Source: Allobosea thiooxidans (GTDB lineage Bacteria; Pseudomonadota; Alphaproteobacteria; Rhizobiales; Beijerinckiaceae). From it: a stretch of DNA of 64,000 bases. The DNA is taken from positions 62,001 through 126,000 of the forward strand of contig NZ_FUYX01000010.1 of assembly GCF_900168195.1 (NCBI RefSeq). The letters are read 5' to 3'. Below the pieces are notes generated by a model. That model made no database searches. It saw only the letters and a program-made list of their open reading frames with translations, and had not been told where the DNA came from. Numbering within the stretch: the stretch's first letter is position 1; each line of letters begins with the position of its first letter. This document shows positions 45,968 through 55,433 of this stretch, in pieces. The position numbers were made by a program, and so were the translations under genes.

Positions 45968-46468
45968 ATGGCCGAGACCAGCCCACCCGTCGCCATCATC
46001 ATGGGCAGCCAGTCCGACTGGGCGACGATGCGTCACGCCGCCGAGGCTCTCGACGCGCTCGCGATCCCCTATGACGCCCGCATCGTCTCGGCGCATCGCA
46101 CGCCCGAGCGGCTCTTCGCCTTCGCCAAGGGCGCCAAGGCCGAAGGCTTCAAGGTGGTGATCGCCGGCGCCGGCGGGGCCGCGCATCTGCCGGGCATGGC
46201 CGCTTCGCTGACGCCGCTGCCGGTCTTCGGCGTGCCGGTCGAATCCAAGGCGCTGTCGGGACAGGACAGCCTGCTCTCGATCGTCCAGATGCCGGCCGGC
46301 ATCCCGGTCGGCACGCTCGCCATCGGCCGGGCCGGCGCCGTCAACGCCGCCCTGCTCGCCGCCGCCGTCCTCGCGCTTTCGGATGAGAAGCTGGCCGAGC
46401 GGCTCGATGCCTATCGCGCCCGCCAGAGCGCCGGCATCGCCGAGCGGCCCAGCCGCGAGGACGCATGA
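45968..46468 (+). CDS. purE: 5-(carboxyamino)imidazole ribonucleotide mutase (class I PurE)
   Basis: PurE converts N5-CAIR to CAIR in purine synthesis. The 166-residue product shows the diagnostic [42 protein letters not shown] and [30 protein letters not shown] with the SAHR histidine. The SQSDW form and a separate purK identify class I. Its stop overlaps the purK start (ATGA). Confidence 0.97.
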   Translation: MAETSPPVAIIMGSQSDWATMRHAAEALDALAIPYDARIVSAHRTPERLFAFAKGAKAEGFKVVIAGAGGAAHLPGMAASLTPLPVFGVPVESKALSGQDSLLSIVQMPAGIPVGTLAIGRAGAVNAALLAAAVLALSDEKLAERLDAYRARQSAGIAERPSREDA

Positions 46469-47571
46469 GCCCGCCCGTTCCCACCGGCCTTGCTCCCGGC
46501 GCCGTGCTCGGCATCCTCGGCGGCGGCCAGCTCGCCCGCATGATGGCGCTCGCAGCCGCCGATCTCGGCATCCGCTGCCACGTCTTCGCGCCGGAGGCCG
46601 ACAGTCCGGCCTTCGATGTCGCCGCCCGCCACACCGTCGCGGATTACGAGGACGAGGCGGCGCTCGCCGGCTTCGCCGGGGCGGTCGACGTCGTGACCTA
46701 CGAATTCGAGAACGTCCCGGCCGCGACCGCGGCCTTCCTCGCCGGGCGGGCGCCGCTCCATCCTGGCGCCCGCGCGCTCGCCGTGACCCAGGACAGGCTC
46801 AGCGAGAAGAGCTTCATCGCCGGGCTGGGCCTGCCCGTCGCGCCCTTCCGCGCCGTCGACAGCCTCGCCGACCTCGAGGCTGCCGTCGCCGAGCTCGGCC
46901 GGCCCTCGGTGCTGAAGACCCGCCGCTTCGGCTATGACGGCAAGGGCCAGGTCAAGATCGCCGCCGGCAGCGACCTCGCCGAGGCGCATGAGGCGATCGG
47001 CCGGTTCCCGGCGATCCTCGAAGGCTTCGTACCCTTCGTCCGGGAAGTCTCGGTCGTCGCCGCGCGCGGGATCGACGGTGCCTTCGCCGCCTTCGACGTC
47101 TGCGAGAACGAGCACCGCGACCATATCCTCGCCTTCACCCACGTCCCGGCGAATCTGCCGGCAGCCGCCGCCGACGCCGCCATCGACGCCGCGCGGCAGA
47201 TCGGCGAGGCGCTCGGTTATGTCGGTGTCTTCGCGGTCGAGATGTTCGTGCTGGAAGGCAAGAGCGGCACCAACGCGCGCATCGTCATCAACGAGATCGC
47301 CCCGCGCGTGCACAATTCCGGTCACTGGACCAGCGAAGGCGCGCTGACCTCCCAGTTCCACCAGCATGTCCGCGCCGTCTGCGGCTTCCCCCTCGGGGCC
47401 ACCGCCCGGCGCGGCCGAATCGAGATGGAGAACCTGATCGGCGACGCCGCCCTGCGCTGGCGCGAGATCCTGGCCGAACCCGGCGCGCATCTGCATCTCT
47501 ACGGCAAGCGCGACGCCCGCCCCGGCCGCAAGATGGGCCATGTCACGCGCCTCGTCGGCGAGGACAAATGA
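46465..47571 (+). CDS. purK: 5-(carboxyamino)imidazole ribonucleotide synthase
   Basis: PurK is the ATP-grasp enzyme that carboxylates AIR to N5-CAIR for PurE. The 368-residue product opens with [36 protein letters not shown] and has the ATP-grasp core [49 protein letters not shown] and [38 protein letters not shown]. Translation is coupled to purE. Confidence 0.97.
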   Translation: MSPPVPTGLAPGAVLGILGGGQLARMMALAAADLGIRCHVFAPEADSPAFDVAARHTVADYEDEAALAGFAGAVDVVTYEFENVPAATAAFLAGRAPLHPGARALAVTQDRLSEKSFIAGLGLPVAPFRAVDSLADLEAAVAELGRPSVLKTRRFGYDGKGQVKIAAGSDLAEAHEAIGRFPAILEGFVPFVREVSVVAARGIDGAFAAFDVCENEHRDHILAFTHVPANLPAAAADAAIDAARQIGEALGYVGVFAVEMFVLEGKSGTNARIVINEIAPRVHNSGHWTSEGALTSQFHQHVRAVCGFPLGATARRGRIEMENLIGDAALRWREILAEPGAHLHLYGKRDARPGRKMGHVTRLVGEDK

Positions 47572-47632
47572 GCGTTTCGCGGAGGCAGGTGGAAAACCGC
47601 GCCGGGCCCCTGTTTTTCATGGCCTTGTGGCG

Positions 47633-47660
47633 TGGACAGCCGAAATGAATTCTGCTATCG
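47633..47660 (+). promoter_or_regulatory. putative promoter of rpsU
   Basis: TGGACA (47633-47638) and CTATCG (47655-47660) with a 16-base spacer, about 80 bases before the rpsU start. Confidence 0.35.
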
Positions 47661-47740
47661 GCACGAACCTTCGAGCGATGCGTCCTGCGCTATCGCCGGC
47701 CCTCAATTTTGGATCAACCCGCTAAGGACGGACGTTTCAC

Positions 47741-47974
47741 GTGCAGGTTCTCGTTCGCGACAACAATGTCGACCAGGCTCTCCGCGCTCTCAAGAAGAAG
47801 ATGCAGCGCGAAGGTATCTTCCGTGAGATGAAGCTCCGCGGTCATTACGAGAAGCCCTCCGAGAAGAAGGCGCGCGAGAAGGCCGAGGCCGTCCGCCGCG
47901 CCCGCAAGCTCGTGCGCAAGAAGCTGCAGCGCGAAGGCCTGCTGCCCGCGCCGGCGAAGGCCAAGCGCCCCTGA
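47741..47974 (+). CDS. rpsU: 30S ribosomal protein S21
   Basis: The 77-residue basic protein [61 protein letters not shown] is a typical alphaproteobacterial S21, starting at a GTG. It has its own leader and a downstream terminator. Confidence 0.96.
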   Translation: MQVLVRDNNVDQALRALKKKMQREGIFREMKLRGHYEKPSEKKAREKAEAVRRARKLVRKKLQREGLLPAPAKAKRP

Positions 47975-48024
47975 TCCATGCCGGGCGGCCTCTGGGCCGC
48001 CCTGGATGGGGCCGATACCGAAAG

Positions 48025-48058
48025 GCGCCTGGAGTCCGCTCCGGGCGCTCTTGTTTTT
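48025..48058 (+). terminator. intrinsic terminator after rpsU
   Basis: Ten-base stem GCGCCTGGAG-TCCG-CTCCGGGCGC (one G-T pair) followed by TCTTGTTTTT. A second hairpin without a T-tract (GGGCGGCC-TCTG-GGCCGCCC) lies at 47982-48001. Confidence 0.75.
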
Positions 48059-48213
48059 CGGCGGCGTTAACCAAGTTTTGGCGGGTTTGAGGCGTTCTCT
48101 CGCGAGGCGCTGTCGGTTGGGGAGCGCGATCACGCCGCGGCCGGCCGCTCGGGCCGGAGCCTGCCCCCCGGGGACGGCGCGGCAGGCGAAGCACGAAACC
48201 AAAGAGGCAGAGC

Positions 48214-49065
48214 ATGATCCGAGGCAGTAACTGGCTGGTCGCAGCCGGCATGGCATTGGCGCTCGCAGGCTGCGACACCGTCTCCAACCTCTCCTCCCAG
48301 CCAGCCGTCGCCGAACTCGACACCCGCGACCAGGCCGACGCCAGCGTCAACATCGCCTCGCTCAGCGACGTCGTCAGCCGCAATCCCAACGACCCGGGCG
48401 CCTACAATACGCGCGGCGCTGCCTATGCCCGCACCGGGCGCTTCTCGGACGCCATCGCCGATTTCACCAAGGCGGTCCAGCTCGATCCCAACCTGGCCTC
48501 GGCCTATACGAATCGCGGCCTGGCGCTGCGCCAGAGCGGCCGCAACGACTCCGCGCTCGCCGACTTCAACCGCGCCACCACGGCCAACGCGAACTACGCG
48601 CCGGCCTATATCGCCCGCGCCAACCTGCTGCGCCAGCAGGGCAACAGCCAGCAGGCGATCGCCGACCTCAACACCGCGATCCGCCTCAACCCCGAATCCG
48701 CCGAGGCCTTCCACGCCCGCGGGCTCGTCTACCAGAAGGAAGGCCAGCACCAGCACGCCGTCACCGATTTCGATTCGGTGATCGACCGGAACCCCTACAC
48801 CGCCCCGCCCTACATCGCGCGCGGCCAGAGCCTGAATGCGCTCGGCAAATACGACGCCGCGCTGGAGGATTTCACCGCCGCGCTCAACGTCGACAACCGC
48901 AACGCCGATGCCTGGGCCGGCCGCGGCTTCGCCTTCGAGAAGCTCGGCAAGAAGACCGAGGCCTCGGAAGCCTATCAGCGTGCGCTGAGCCTCGACGGCA
49001 ACAACGCCCAGGCCCGTTCCGGCCAGTCCCGGCTGGGCGGTGGTGGCGGCGGCCTGTTCCGCTGA
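48214..49065 (+). CDS. TPR-repeat lipoprotein
   Basis: The 283-residue precursor has a lipoprotein signal with lipobox LAGC (Cys20). At least five tetratricopeptide repeats follow, for example PGAYNTRGAAYARTGRFSDAIADFTKAVQLDPNLASAYTNRGLALRQSGRNDSALADFNRATTANANYAPAYIARANLLRQQGNSQQAIADLNTAIRLNPESAEAFHARGLVYQKEG. The C-terminus is Gly-rich. It resembles NlpI-like TPR lipoproteins that act as adaptors for envelope enzymes, but no specific partner can be named. GAGG lies before the ATG. Confidence 0.88.
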   Translation: MIRGSNWLVAAGMALALAGCDTVSNLSSQPAVAELDTRDQADASVNIASLSDVVSRNPNDPGAYNTRGAAYARTGRFSDAIADFTKAVQLDPNLASAYTNRGLALRQSGRNDSALADFNRATTANANYAPAYIARANLLRQQGNSQQAIADLNTAIRLNPESAEAFHARGLVYQKEGQHQHAVTDFDSVIDRNPYTAPPYIARGQSLNALGKYDAALEDFTAALNVDNRNADAWAGRGFAFEKLGKKTEASEAYQRALSLDGNNAQARSGQSRLGGGGGGLFR

Positions 49066-49141
49066 TCCCTCGGCCGGTCCGGCCGGTGAACGCTCCTGAG
49101 CGGAGCCTCCCTCTCCCGCTTTGAGGCAGATGAAAGCGGCG

Positions 49142-50023
49142 TCAGGGCGATGTGTCCGGCGCCGCGGCTCCAGCCGCCACGGCCCGGCTCTCGGCGCCGG
49201 TGAAGGTACCGGCCGAGACCTCCCGCAGGAAGCGCCTGACCTCGGCCAGCGAGCCGTATTGCGGCAGGTCCTCATGCCGTCCCTCGGGAAAGCGCACCAG
49301 TCGCTTGGGCGGGTTCGCGAGGCCGTAAAGGGCTTCGCCCTGCGCGAAGGGTATGATGTGGTCGCGCTCGCCATGCAGGACGAGCAACGGCACCTTCACC
49401 CGCCCGATGATCTCGTCGGAGCGGAACTGGTCCTTCATCAGCAGGCCCACCGGCACATAGGGATAGGCCTCCTGCGCCACCGCCGCGGTCGAGAGATAGG
49501 GCGCCTCCAGCACCACGGCCTGCAGCGGCGCCTCGACCGCCAGCTTGAGCACCACGCCGGTTCCAAGCGATTCGCCATAGCCGACCAGCCGCCCGGCGCC
49601 GAAGCGGTCGGCGGCCGCGCCATAGGCGGCGCGCGCGTCCTGCAGCAGCCCCAGCTCGGTGGGGCTGCCGGTCGAGCCGCCATAGCCGCGATAGCTGATC
49701 GCAAAGAGGCCGGTGCCGTCCTCCGTCAGGGCCCGGAAACGGCCGGTCCGGCCGGCTCGCGCGAGATTGCCGGCATTGCCGTGGAAATAGAGCAGGACGG
49801 GCTTGTCGGCCCGCGGCGGCACGATCCAGGCGACGAGCCGCTCGCCATCGGCGGTGACGACGGTCGCCTCCTGCGCCGCGACCAGGCCGGCAGTTGCGAT
49901 ATCGGCCTTCGCCGGATCGCGTGGATACATCAGGGCGCGCTGCCGCAGATAGAGCGCGCCGAGCATGCCGAGATAGCCGACGAGGCCGAGGACGACGAAC
50001 AGCTTCAGAAGGCGCAGGATCAT
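49142..50023 (-). CDS. membrane-anchored alpha/beta hydrolase
   Basis: The 293-residue protein has one N-terminal membrane helix (MILRLLKLFVVLGLVGYLGMLGALYL) and then an alpha/beta hydrolase domain of the BEM46/FrsA-like type. It shows the oxyanion segment VLLYFHGNAGNLA, the nucleophile elbow GYGESLGTG (Ser), the acid in LHGERDHIIPF (Asp) and the His in EGRHEDLPQYG. It is probably an esterase acting at the periplasmic face; the substrate is unknown. The ATG at 50023 is preceded by a GTG. It lies downstream of the pnt operon but behind a terminator. Confidence 0.82.
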   Translation of the reverse strand: MILRLLKLFVVLGLVGYLGMLGALYLRQRALMYPRDPAKADIATAGLVAAQEATVVTADGERLVAWIVPPRADKPVLLYFHGNAGNLARAGRTGRFRALTEDGTGLFAISYRGYGGSTGSPTELGLLQDARAAYGAAADRFGAGRLVGYGESLGTGVVLKLAVEAPLQAVVLEAPYLSTAAVAQEAYPYVPVGLLMKDQFRSDEIIGRVKVPLLVLHGERDHIIPFAQGEALYGLANPPKRLVRFPEGRHEDLPQYGSLAEVRRFLREVSAGTFTGAESRAVAAGAAAPDTSP

Positions 50024-50046
50024 CACGGCGGCCGGCCCGGAAAGCG

Positions 50047-50074
50047 AAAGGGCCGGCGATCAAGCCGGCCCTTT
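50047..50074 (-). terminator. terminator after pntB
   Basis: Perfect eleven-base stem AAAGGGCCGGC-GATCAA-GCCGGCCCTTT, 71 bases after the pntB stop on the minus strand and just ahead of the hydrolase gene. On the minus strand it is followed by CGCTTTCC. Confidence 0.65.
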
Positions 50075-50144
50075 GCAGCAATCCGATGACGATGGGTTCC
50101 GGAGCCTGTCCCTGGCGGAAGCGGAAGCGCTTCCGTGGGACGCC

Positions 50145-51548
50145 TCAGTGCGCCATCGCCTTGACGATCTCGTCGGTGACCTTCTTGGCGTCGCCGAACA
50201 GCATCATCGTGTTGGGCATGAAGAACAGCTCGTTCTCGACGCCGGCATAGCCCGAGCCCATGCCGCGCTTGATGAACAGCACGGTCTTGGCCTTCTCGAC
50301 GTCGAGGATCGGCATGCCGTAGATCGGCGAGGCCGGATCGGTCTTGGCCGAGGGGTTGGTGACGTCGTTGGCGCCGATGACGAAGGCGACGTCGGCCTGG
50401 CCGAATTCCGAGTTGATGTCCTCGAGTTCGAAGACCTCGTCATAGGGCACGTTGGCCTCGGCCAGCAGCACGTTCATATGGCCCGGCATGCGGCCTGCGA
50501 CCGGATGGATGGCGTACTTGACCTCGACGCCCTCCTTCTTGAGCAGGTCGGCCATCTCACGCAGGGCGTGCTGCGCCTGCGCCACCGCCATGCCGTAGCC
50601 CGGCACGATGATGACCTTGCCGGCGTTCTTCATGATGTAGGCGGCGTCGTCCGGCGAGCCCTGCTTCACCGGCCGCGCCTCGACCTCCCCGCCCCCGGCC
50701 GCGGCGGTTTCCCCGCCGAAGCCGCCGAGGATGACGGAGATGAAGGAGCGGTTCATGCCTTTGCACATGATGTAGGACAGGATCGCGCCCGAGGAGCCGA
50801 CCAGCGCGCCGGTGATGATCAGCGCCATGTTGCCCAGCGTGAAGCCGATGCCTGCGGCGGCCCAGCCGGAATAGGAGTTCAGCATCGAGACGACGACCGG
50901 CATGTCGGCGCCGCCGATCGGAACGATCAGCAGCACGCCGAGCCCCAGCGAGACCAGCACGATCAGCCAGAAGACGGTGTGGCTCTCGCTCTTGATGAAG
51001 ATCGCCAGCAGGACGAGGAGCGCGATGCCCAGGCCGATATTGATGCCATGGCGCTGCGGCAGCAGGATCGGCTTGCCGCTCATCCGCCCGTCGAGCTTGA
51101 GGAAGGCGATGATCGAGCCGGTGAAGGTGATCGCGCCGATGGCGACGCCGAGCGCCATCTCGAACAGGCTCGCGCCCTTGATCGAGCCGGCATGGCCGAT
51201 GCCGAAGGCCTCTGGCGCGTAGAGCGCCGCCGCCGCCACCAGCACGGCGGCGAGGCCGACCAGCGAATGGAAGAAGGCGACGAGCTGCGGCATCTGCGTC
51301 ATCTGCACGCGCTTGGCCATCACGGCGCCGATGCCGCCGCCGATGGCGATGCCGATGATGACCAGCAGCCAGCCGGAGAAGCCGGCAGGCGGGAAGAACA
51401 CCACCGTCGTGACGATGGCGATCGCCATGCCGATCATGCCGTAGCGGTTGCCCTGTCGCGAGGTCGTGGGATGCGACAGGCCGCGCAGGGCCATGATGAA
51501 GAGGACGCCCGAGACGACGTAGAGCAGGGCTGAGAGGTTCGCGGCCAT
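50145..51548 (-). CDS. pntB: NAD(P) transhydrogenase subunit beta
   Basis: PntB is the membrane and NADP(H)-binding subunit of the proton-pumping transhydrogenase. The 467-residue product has the membrane domain (nine or so helices, residues 1-260, including LVAFFHSLVGLAAVLVAAAAL and GFTLGNMALIITGALVGSSGAILSYIMCKGMNRS). The NADP domain (dIII) shows VIIVPGYGMAVAQAQHALREMADLL, VKYAIHPVAGRMPGHMNVLLAEANVPYDEVFELEDINSEF and FVIGANDVTNP. It is the last gene of a four-gene minus-strand operon. Confidence 0.96.
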   Translation of the reverse strand: MAANLSALLYVVSGVLFIMALRGLSHPTTSRQGNRYGMIGMAIAIVTTVVFFPPAGFSGWLLVIIGIAIGGGIGAVMAKRVQMTQMPQLVAFFHSLVGLAAVLVAAAALYAPEAFGIGHAGSIKGASLFEMALGVAIGAITFTGSIIAFLKLDGRMSGKPILLPQRHGINIGLGIALLVLLAIFIKSESHTVFWLIVLVSLGLGVLLIVPIGGADMPVVVSMLNSYSGWAAAGIGFTLGNMALIITGALVGSSGAILSYIMCKGMNRSFISVILGGFGGETAAAGGGEVEARPVKQGSPDDAAYIMKNAGKVIIVPGYGMAVAQAQHALREMADLLKKEGVEVKYAIHPVAGRMPGHMNVLLAEANVPYDEVFELEDINSEFGQADVAFVIGANDVTNPSAKTDPASPIYGMPILDVEKAKTVLFIKRGMGSGYAGVENELFFMPNTMMLFGDAKKVTDEIVKAMAH

Positions 51549-51553
51549 GCCGA

Positions 51554-51988
51554 TCAGCCCTTCTTCTTGTACATCGCGAGCATCCGCTCGGTGACGAGGA
51601 AGCCGCCGAAGATGTTCACCGAGGCCAGGATGAGCGCGAGGAAGCCGAAGACCTTGGCCCAGATCGGCCCGTCGCCGAGCGCAGGCAGGGTTTCGACGCC
51701 GACCGCCAGCAGCGCGCCGACGACGATGACCGAGGAGATGGCGTTGGTGACCGACATCAGCGGCGTGTGCAGCGCCGGGGTCACCGACCAGACGACGTAG
51801 TAGCCGACGAAGACGGCGAGCACGAAGATGGCGAGGCGGAACACCGTCGGGTCGACGCCGCCGGTCGCGATGCTGGCCGCGGCCGCCGCTTGGTCGGCAT
51901 AGCGCTCGGCGAGCTCGGCTGCCTGCTTGGCCAGCGCGGCGGCGTTGCGCGCCTGTTCCAGAGCCTGTTCGGGAGAGGGATTTGCCAT
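51554..51988 (-). CDS. pntAB: NAD(P) transhydrogenase subunit alpha part 2
   Basis: In alphaproteobacteria the alpha subunit is split; this 144-residue part holds the membrane helices ([49 protein letters not shown] and [32 protein letters not shown]). The [15 protein letters not shown] motif is diagnostic. An Ala/Gln-rich coil precedes it. It starts 18 bases after pntAA and ends six bases before pntB. Confidence 0.96.
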   Translation of the reverse strand: MANPSPEQALEQARNAAALAKQAAELAERYADQAAAAASIATGGVDPTVFRLAIFVLAVFVGYYVVWSVTPALHTPLMSVTNAISSVIVVGALLAVGVETLPALGDGPIWAKVFGFLALILASVNIFGGFLVTERMLAMYKKKG

Positions 51989-52005
51989 GGTCGGAATTCC
52001 TTCGC

Positions 52006-53145
52006 TCAGGCCTTCGGCGCGAAATTCGGATGGATGACGGCACCGTCCTTCGTCAGGGCGGTCGCCTTGACCAGCTCGTCGTCCCAGTTCACCGCGAGCT
52101 TCTTCTCGGCCTTGTCGATCAGCGTCTCGACGAAGGCGTAGAGGTTCTTGGCGTAGAGGGAGGAGGAGGTCGCGGGCAGCCGGCCGGGCACGTTGAGATG
52201 GCCGACGATCTTGACGCCGTTATCGGTCGTCACGACCTCGCCCGCCTTGGCCAACTCGCAATTGCCGCCGCGTTCGACCGCGAGGTCGACGATGACGGAG
52301 CCGGGCTTCATGCTCTCGACCATCGCCGCCGAGATCAGCTTCGGCGCCGGGCGGCCCGGGATCAGGGCGGTGGTGATGACGATGTCCTGCTTGGCGATGT
52401 GGCTGGCGGTCAGCTCGGCCTGCTTCGCCTGGTATTCCTTGGACATCTCCTTGGCGTAGCCGCCGGCGGTCTGCGCCTGCTTGAACTCCTCGTCCTCGAC
52501 GGCGAGGAATTTTGCGCCGAGCGATTCGACCTGCTCCTTGGTGGCGGGGCGCACATCGGTCGCGGTCACGATCGCGCCGAGGCGGCGCGCGGTCGCGATC
52601 GCCTGCAGGCCGGCGACGCCGACGCCCATCACGAAGATCTTGGCCGCCGGCACCGTGCCGGCCGCGGTCATCATCATCGGCAGCGCCCGGCCATACTCGG
52701 CCGCTGCGTCGATCACGGCGCGATAGCCGGCGAGGTTGGCCTGCGAGGAGAGCACGTCCATCACCTGCGCGCGGGTGATGCGCGGCATGAACTCCATGGC
52801 GAAGGCCGCGACATTGGCCTTCGCCAGCGCCTCGACCTGAGCCTCGTTGCCATAGGGGTCCATCGTCGCGACGACGAGGGCCCCGGCCGGCAGGCCGGCG
52901 ATCTCGCCCTCGCCCGGGCGGCGCACCTTCAGCACGATCGCGGCACCGGCGAGCGCTTCCGCCGCGGTTTTCGCGATGGTCGCGCCTGCTCCCTCATACT
53001 CCGCATCGGTGATGCCGGAGGCTTTGCCGGCCCCCGTCTCGATCACGACCTCGGCGCCGAGGCCCTTGAACTTGCGGACGGTCTCCGGCGTCGCGGCGAC
53101 GCGGGTTTCCGCCCCTTGCGTTTCGGCTGGGACAGCAATGCGCAT
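52006..53145 (-). CDS. pntAA: NAD(P) transhydrogenase subunit alpha part 1
   Basis: This 379-residue cytoplasmic NAD(H)-binding subunit shows [45 protein letters not shown]-like [18 protein letters not shown], the Rossmann motif [45 protein letters not shown], and [18 protein letters not shown]. Together with PntAB and PntB it makes NADPH from NADH using the proton gradient. Confidence 0.96.
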   Translation of the reverse strand: MRIAVPAETQGAETRVAATPETVRKFKGLGAEVVIETGAGKASGITDAEYEGAGATIAKTAAEALAGAAIVLKVRRPGEGEIAGLPAGALVVATMDPYGNEAQVEALAKANVAAFAMEFMPRITRAQVMDVLSSQANLAGYRAVIDAAAEYGRALPMMMTAAGTVPAAKIFVMGVGVAGLQAIATARRLGAIVTATDVRPATKEQVESLGAKFLAVEDEEFKQAQTAGGYAKEMSKEYQAKQAELTASHIAKQDIVITTALIPGRPAPKLISAAMVESMKPGSVIVDLAVERGGNCELAKAGEVVTTDNGVKIVGHLNVPGRLPATSSSLYAKNLYAFVETLIDKAEKKLAVNWDDELVKATALTKDGAVIHPNFAPKA

Positions 53146-53182
53146 GGCGGGGGCAGGCCTTTCCGGCGTTATGGGGAGACTG

Positions 53183-53467
53183 TCAGAGCAGCAGCAGGGC
53201 GAGCAGCATCAGGACGAGCGAAACGGCCGGCGCCCGCCAGGAGATCGAGGTCGAGGCGATGCCGACGCCGGTGCCGACGACGGCGAGCAGCGTGCCGATC
53301 AGCGCCGTGCCCCAGGCATGCTTGGTGCCGCCGACGGCGAGCGCCGCCACGATGGCGAGCGAAGCGACCGTCGCGACCTCGGCGAAATGCACGAAGCCGG
53401 TATAGGTCCGTTCATGCTCCTGATAGTCCATCGCGGGGGTATCGGCATGCTGGGCGTGGTCGGCCAT
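53183..53467 (-). CDS. aa3-type cytochrome c oxidase subunit IV-like small protein (COX4_pro_2)
   Basis: The 94-residue protein contains DYQEHERTYTGFVHFAEVATVASLAIVAALAVG, the bacterial aa3-oxidase subunit IV (COX4_pro_2) pattern: a short amphipathic part followed by a membrane helix. Two further helices follow (WGTALIGTLLAVVGTGVGIA and APAVSLVLMLLALLLL), more than the classical subunit IV. It heads the pnt operon, 37 bases before pntAA. It may be a transhydrogenase-associated rather than an oxidase subunit (inference). Confidence 0.75.
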   Translation of the reverse strand: MADHAQHADTPAMDYQEHERTYTGFVHFAEVATVASLAIVAALAVGGTKHAWGTALIGTLLAVVGTGVGIASTSISWRAPAVSLVLMLLALLLL

Positions 53468-53738
53468 GGTCTCGATCCTGAAAAAGACACAGTCTCTTTA
53501 AGCCTGTAGCGCACCGGCGAGGCACGGGCAACGCGGCAGCTTGCTGCAACCGTGGAGCGCAACGCCAAGACATCTCAGAGCCATTCCCTAGCCGGCGCGC
53601 GTCATCATTTCAATCGATTTAAAACAGGAAATATTCTCCTCCCTCCCGTCGTTCAGGAGGGCATTAACGTCGCCGGGCATCGATGGGAGCCGGCCCGGCA
53701 GATTCGGCTATTTTCAGCGCCGTCGCGAGGAAGCCTCC

Positions 53739-53951
53739 ATGGATGACCGGATCAAGCGAGCCGCGAAGGACGATCTCCTGGATCTCGACCCTGCGCTGCG
53801 CGAGAAGGCCAAGCTCTGGTTCGCCGAAGCGCGCGAGCAGACGCGGCGCGACGACGAGGAGGTCGCAGCATGGCGCCGCGCGCCCGGCGGTGGGGATGGC
53901 GGAAGCGGCGGCTTCGCCGACGACGGAGGCGATTGCGGCGGAGGTGACTGA
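53739..53951 (+). CDS. small acidic protein with Gly/Asp-rich tail, unknown function
   Basis: The 70-residue product (MDDRIKRAAKDDLLDLDPALREKAKLWFAEAREQTRRDDEEVAAWRR...GGDCGGGD) has a helical first half and a flexible Gly/Asp tail with one Cys. GAGGAAG lies before the ATG. It stands alone between the divergent pnt operon and the convergent ABC1 kinase. No family recognised. Confidence 0.55.
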   Translation: MDDRIKRAAKDDLLDLDPALREKAKLWFAEAREQTRRDDEEVAAWRRAPGGGDGGSGGFADDGGDCGGGD

Positions 53952-53962
53952 CCCGGCGGGAG

Positions 53963-55333
53963 CTAGGCCTTCAGGCCCGCCCCGGCCAGCGCCGCAGCCT
54001 GCCGCTCAGCGACACCCTGCACCGAGAACCCGTCGATCTCCGCCTCGAACAGCCGGTGGAAGTTCAGCTCGGCGTCGAGATGCAGGAAGACGCCGCCGAG
54101 CCCGATGGCGGCACGGTCCATGAAGACGAATTCGCGCGGCACGGTGACCGGCCCCCGTTTCTTCAGCTCCTGATGCACCTGGAAGGCTTGCTTGCGGCCG
54201 TATTCTGACGGGCTGACACCCTCGGCGATGCGCCGGGTCCGATCTTCGAGCAGCGGCCCGTAGATGAAGCGCGCCCAGATGTTGAGCGTATCGACGAGAT
54301 CCTTGGTCAGCCCCTTGAAGCCCCAGGTCTCGTAGGCATGGACGACGCGCGCCTCCTCGCCGTCGCGCAGGCCGCGATAGAGATCGACCACCCCGCCGAC
54401 GAAGGAGGGCGGGAAGATGCGGATGCAGCCATAGTCGAGCAGGTTGATGCCCTGCGGCTCGCCTCCCTCCGAGAACACCGTGTAGTTGCCGAGATGCGGA
54501 TCGCCATGGATGACGCCGTGATGGCTGAAGGGGCGCCACCAGGCCTTGAACATCGCGGTCGAGATGCGGTCGCGAGCCTCCTGCCCGTCCTGCTTGTAGG
54601 ACAGGATCGGGGCGCCCTCGAGCCAGTGCATGGTCAGCAGGCGCCGGGTCGAGAGCCCCGCCTCCACGGCCGGCACGCGCACCTCCGGCGTATCCGCCAG
54701 GATGGCCTGATAGAGCGCGATGTGCCGGGCCTCGCGGCGATAGTCGAGTTCCTCGCGCACCCGTGCGCCGATCTCCTTGGCGATCTCGCTGGTGTCGATC
54801 ACCGCGCCCATGCGCCGGTGCAGCGCGAACAGCACCTCGAGCTGAGCGATATCGGCCTCCACCGCCGATTCCATGTCGGGATATTGCAGCTTGCAGGCGA
54901 GCGGCGCGCCCTCCGGGGTCGTCGCGCGGTGCACCTGGCCGAGCGAGGCCGCCGCCGCCGGCTTGAGGTCGAATTCGCCGAAGCGCTCGCGCCAGCCCGC
55001 ACCGAGCTCCGCCATCATACGCCGCTTGACGAAGGCCGCGCCCATCGGCGGCGCCTGCGACTGCAGCTTCTGCAGCTCGGCCGCATATTCGGGCGGCACG
55101 ACATCGGGAATCGTGGCGATCAGCTGCGCCACCTTCATGATCGGCCCCTTCAGGCCGCCGAGCGCCCTGGCCAGCGCCTCGGCATTGGAGGCGTCGCGCC
55201 CCTCGACACCGAAGAGCCGCGCCCCGGCGATGCGGGCGGCAACACCGCCGACATTGGCACCGACGCGGGCATAGCGCGCCGCTCGGGCGGAGAATCGGTT
55301 GGCTTCGGTGTCGCGCTCGGACATGTCGCTCAT
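53963..55333 (-). CDS. ABC1/AarF/UbiB family atypical kinase
   Basis: The 456-residue protein belongs to the UbiB/ADCK family. Visible parts are GGLKGPIMKVAQLIATIPDVVPPEYAAELQKLQSQAPPM (the KxGQ-type helix, here KVAQ instead of KxGQ), ASLGQVHRATTPEGAPLACKLQYPDME with the ATP-side Lys, EELDYRREARHIALY, HHGVIHGDPHLGNYTVF (catalytic loop) and NLLDYGCIRIF (DFG position). Such proteins support ubiquinone or lipid metabolism. The ATG could be 55333, 55324 or 55360. It follows pepT by 100 bases on the same strand. Confidence 0.85.
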   Translation of the reverse strand: MSDMSERDTEANRFSARAARYARVGANVGGVAARIAGARLFGVEGRDASNAEALARALGGLKGPIMKVAQLIATIPDVVPPEYAAELQKLQSQAPPMGAAFVKRRMMAELGAGWRERFGEFDLKPAAAASLGQVHRATTPEGAPLACKLQYPDMESAVEADIAQLEVLFALHRRMGAVIDTSEIAKEIGARVREELDYRREARHIALYQAILADTPEVRVPAVEAGLSTRRLLTMHWLEGAPILSYKQDGQEARDRISTAMFKAWWRPFSHHGVIHGDPHLGNYTVFSEGGEPQGINLLDYGCIRIFPPSFVGGVVDLYRGLRDGEEARVVHAYETWGFKGLTKDLVDTLNIWARFIYGPLLEDRTRRIAEGVSPSEYGRKQAFQVHQELKKRGPVTVPREFVFMDRAAIGLGGVFLHLDAELNFHRLFEAEIDGFSVQGVAERQAAALAGAGLKA

Positions 55334-55433
55334 GGCTGGATCGAAGGACCTGCCCCTCATGTAGGGCCGAACGCCCCTTTCTCCAACGCTGCCGCGTGTC
55401 GAGGCGCGCGCCCGCGCGCTCCCGAATCCGGCC

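Noticed and set aside
48214..49065. TPR lipoprotein as the missing CpoB/YbgF of the Tol-Pal system
   Set aside because: It is lipidated and lacks the N-terminal coiled coil of CpoB, and it lies 32 kb from pal.
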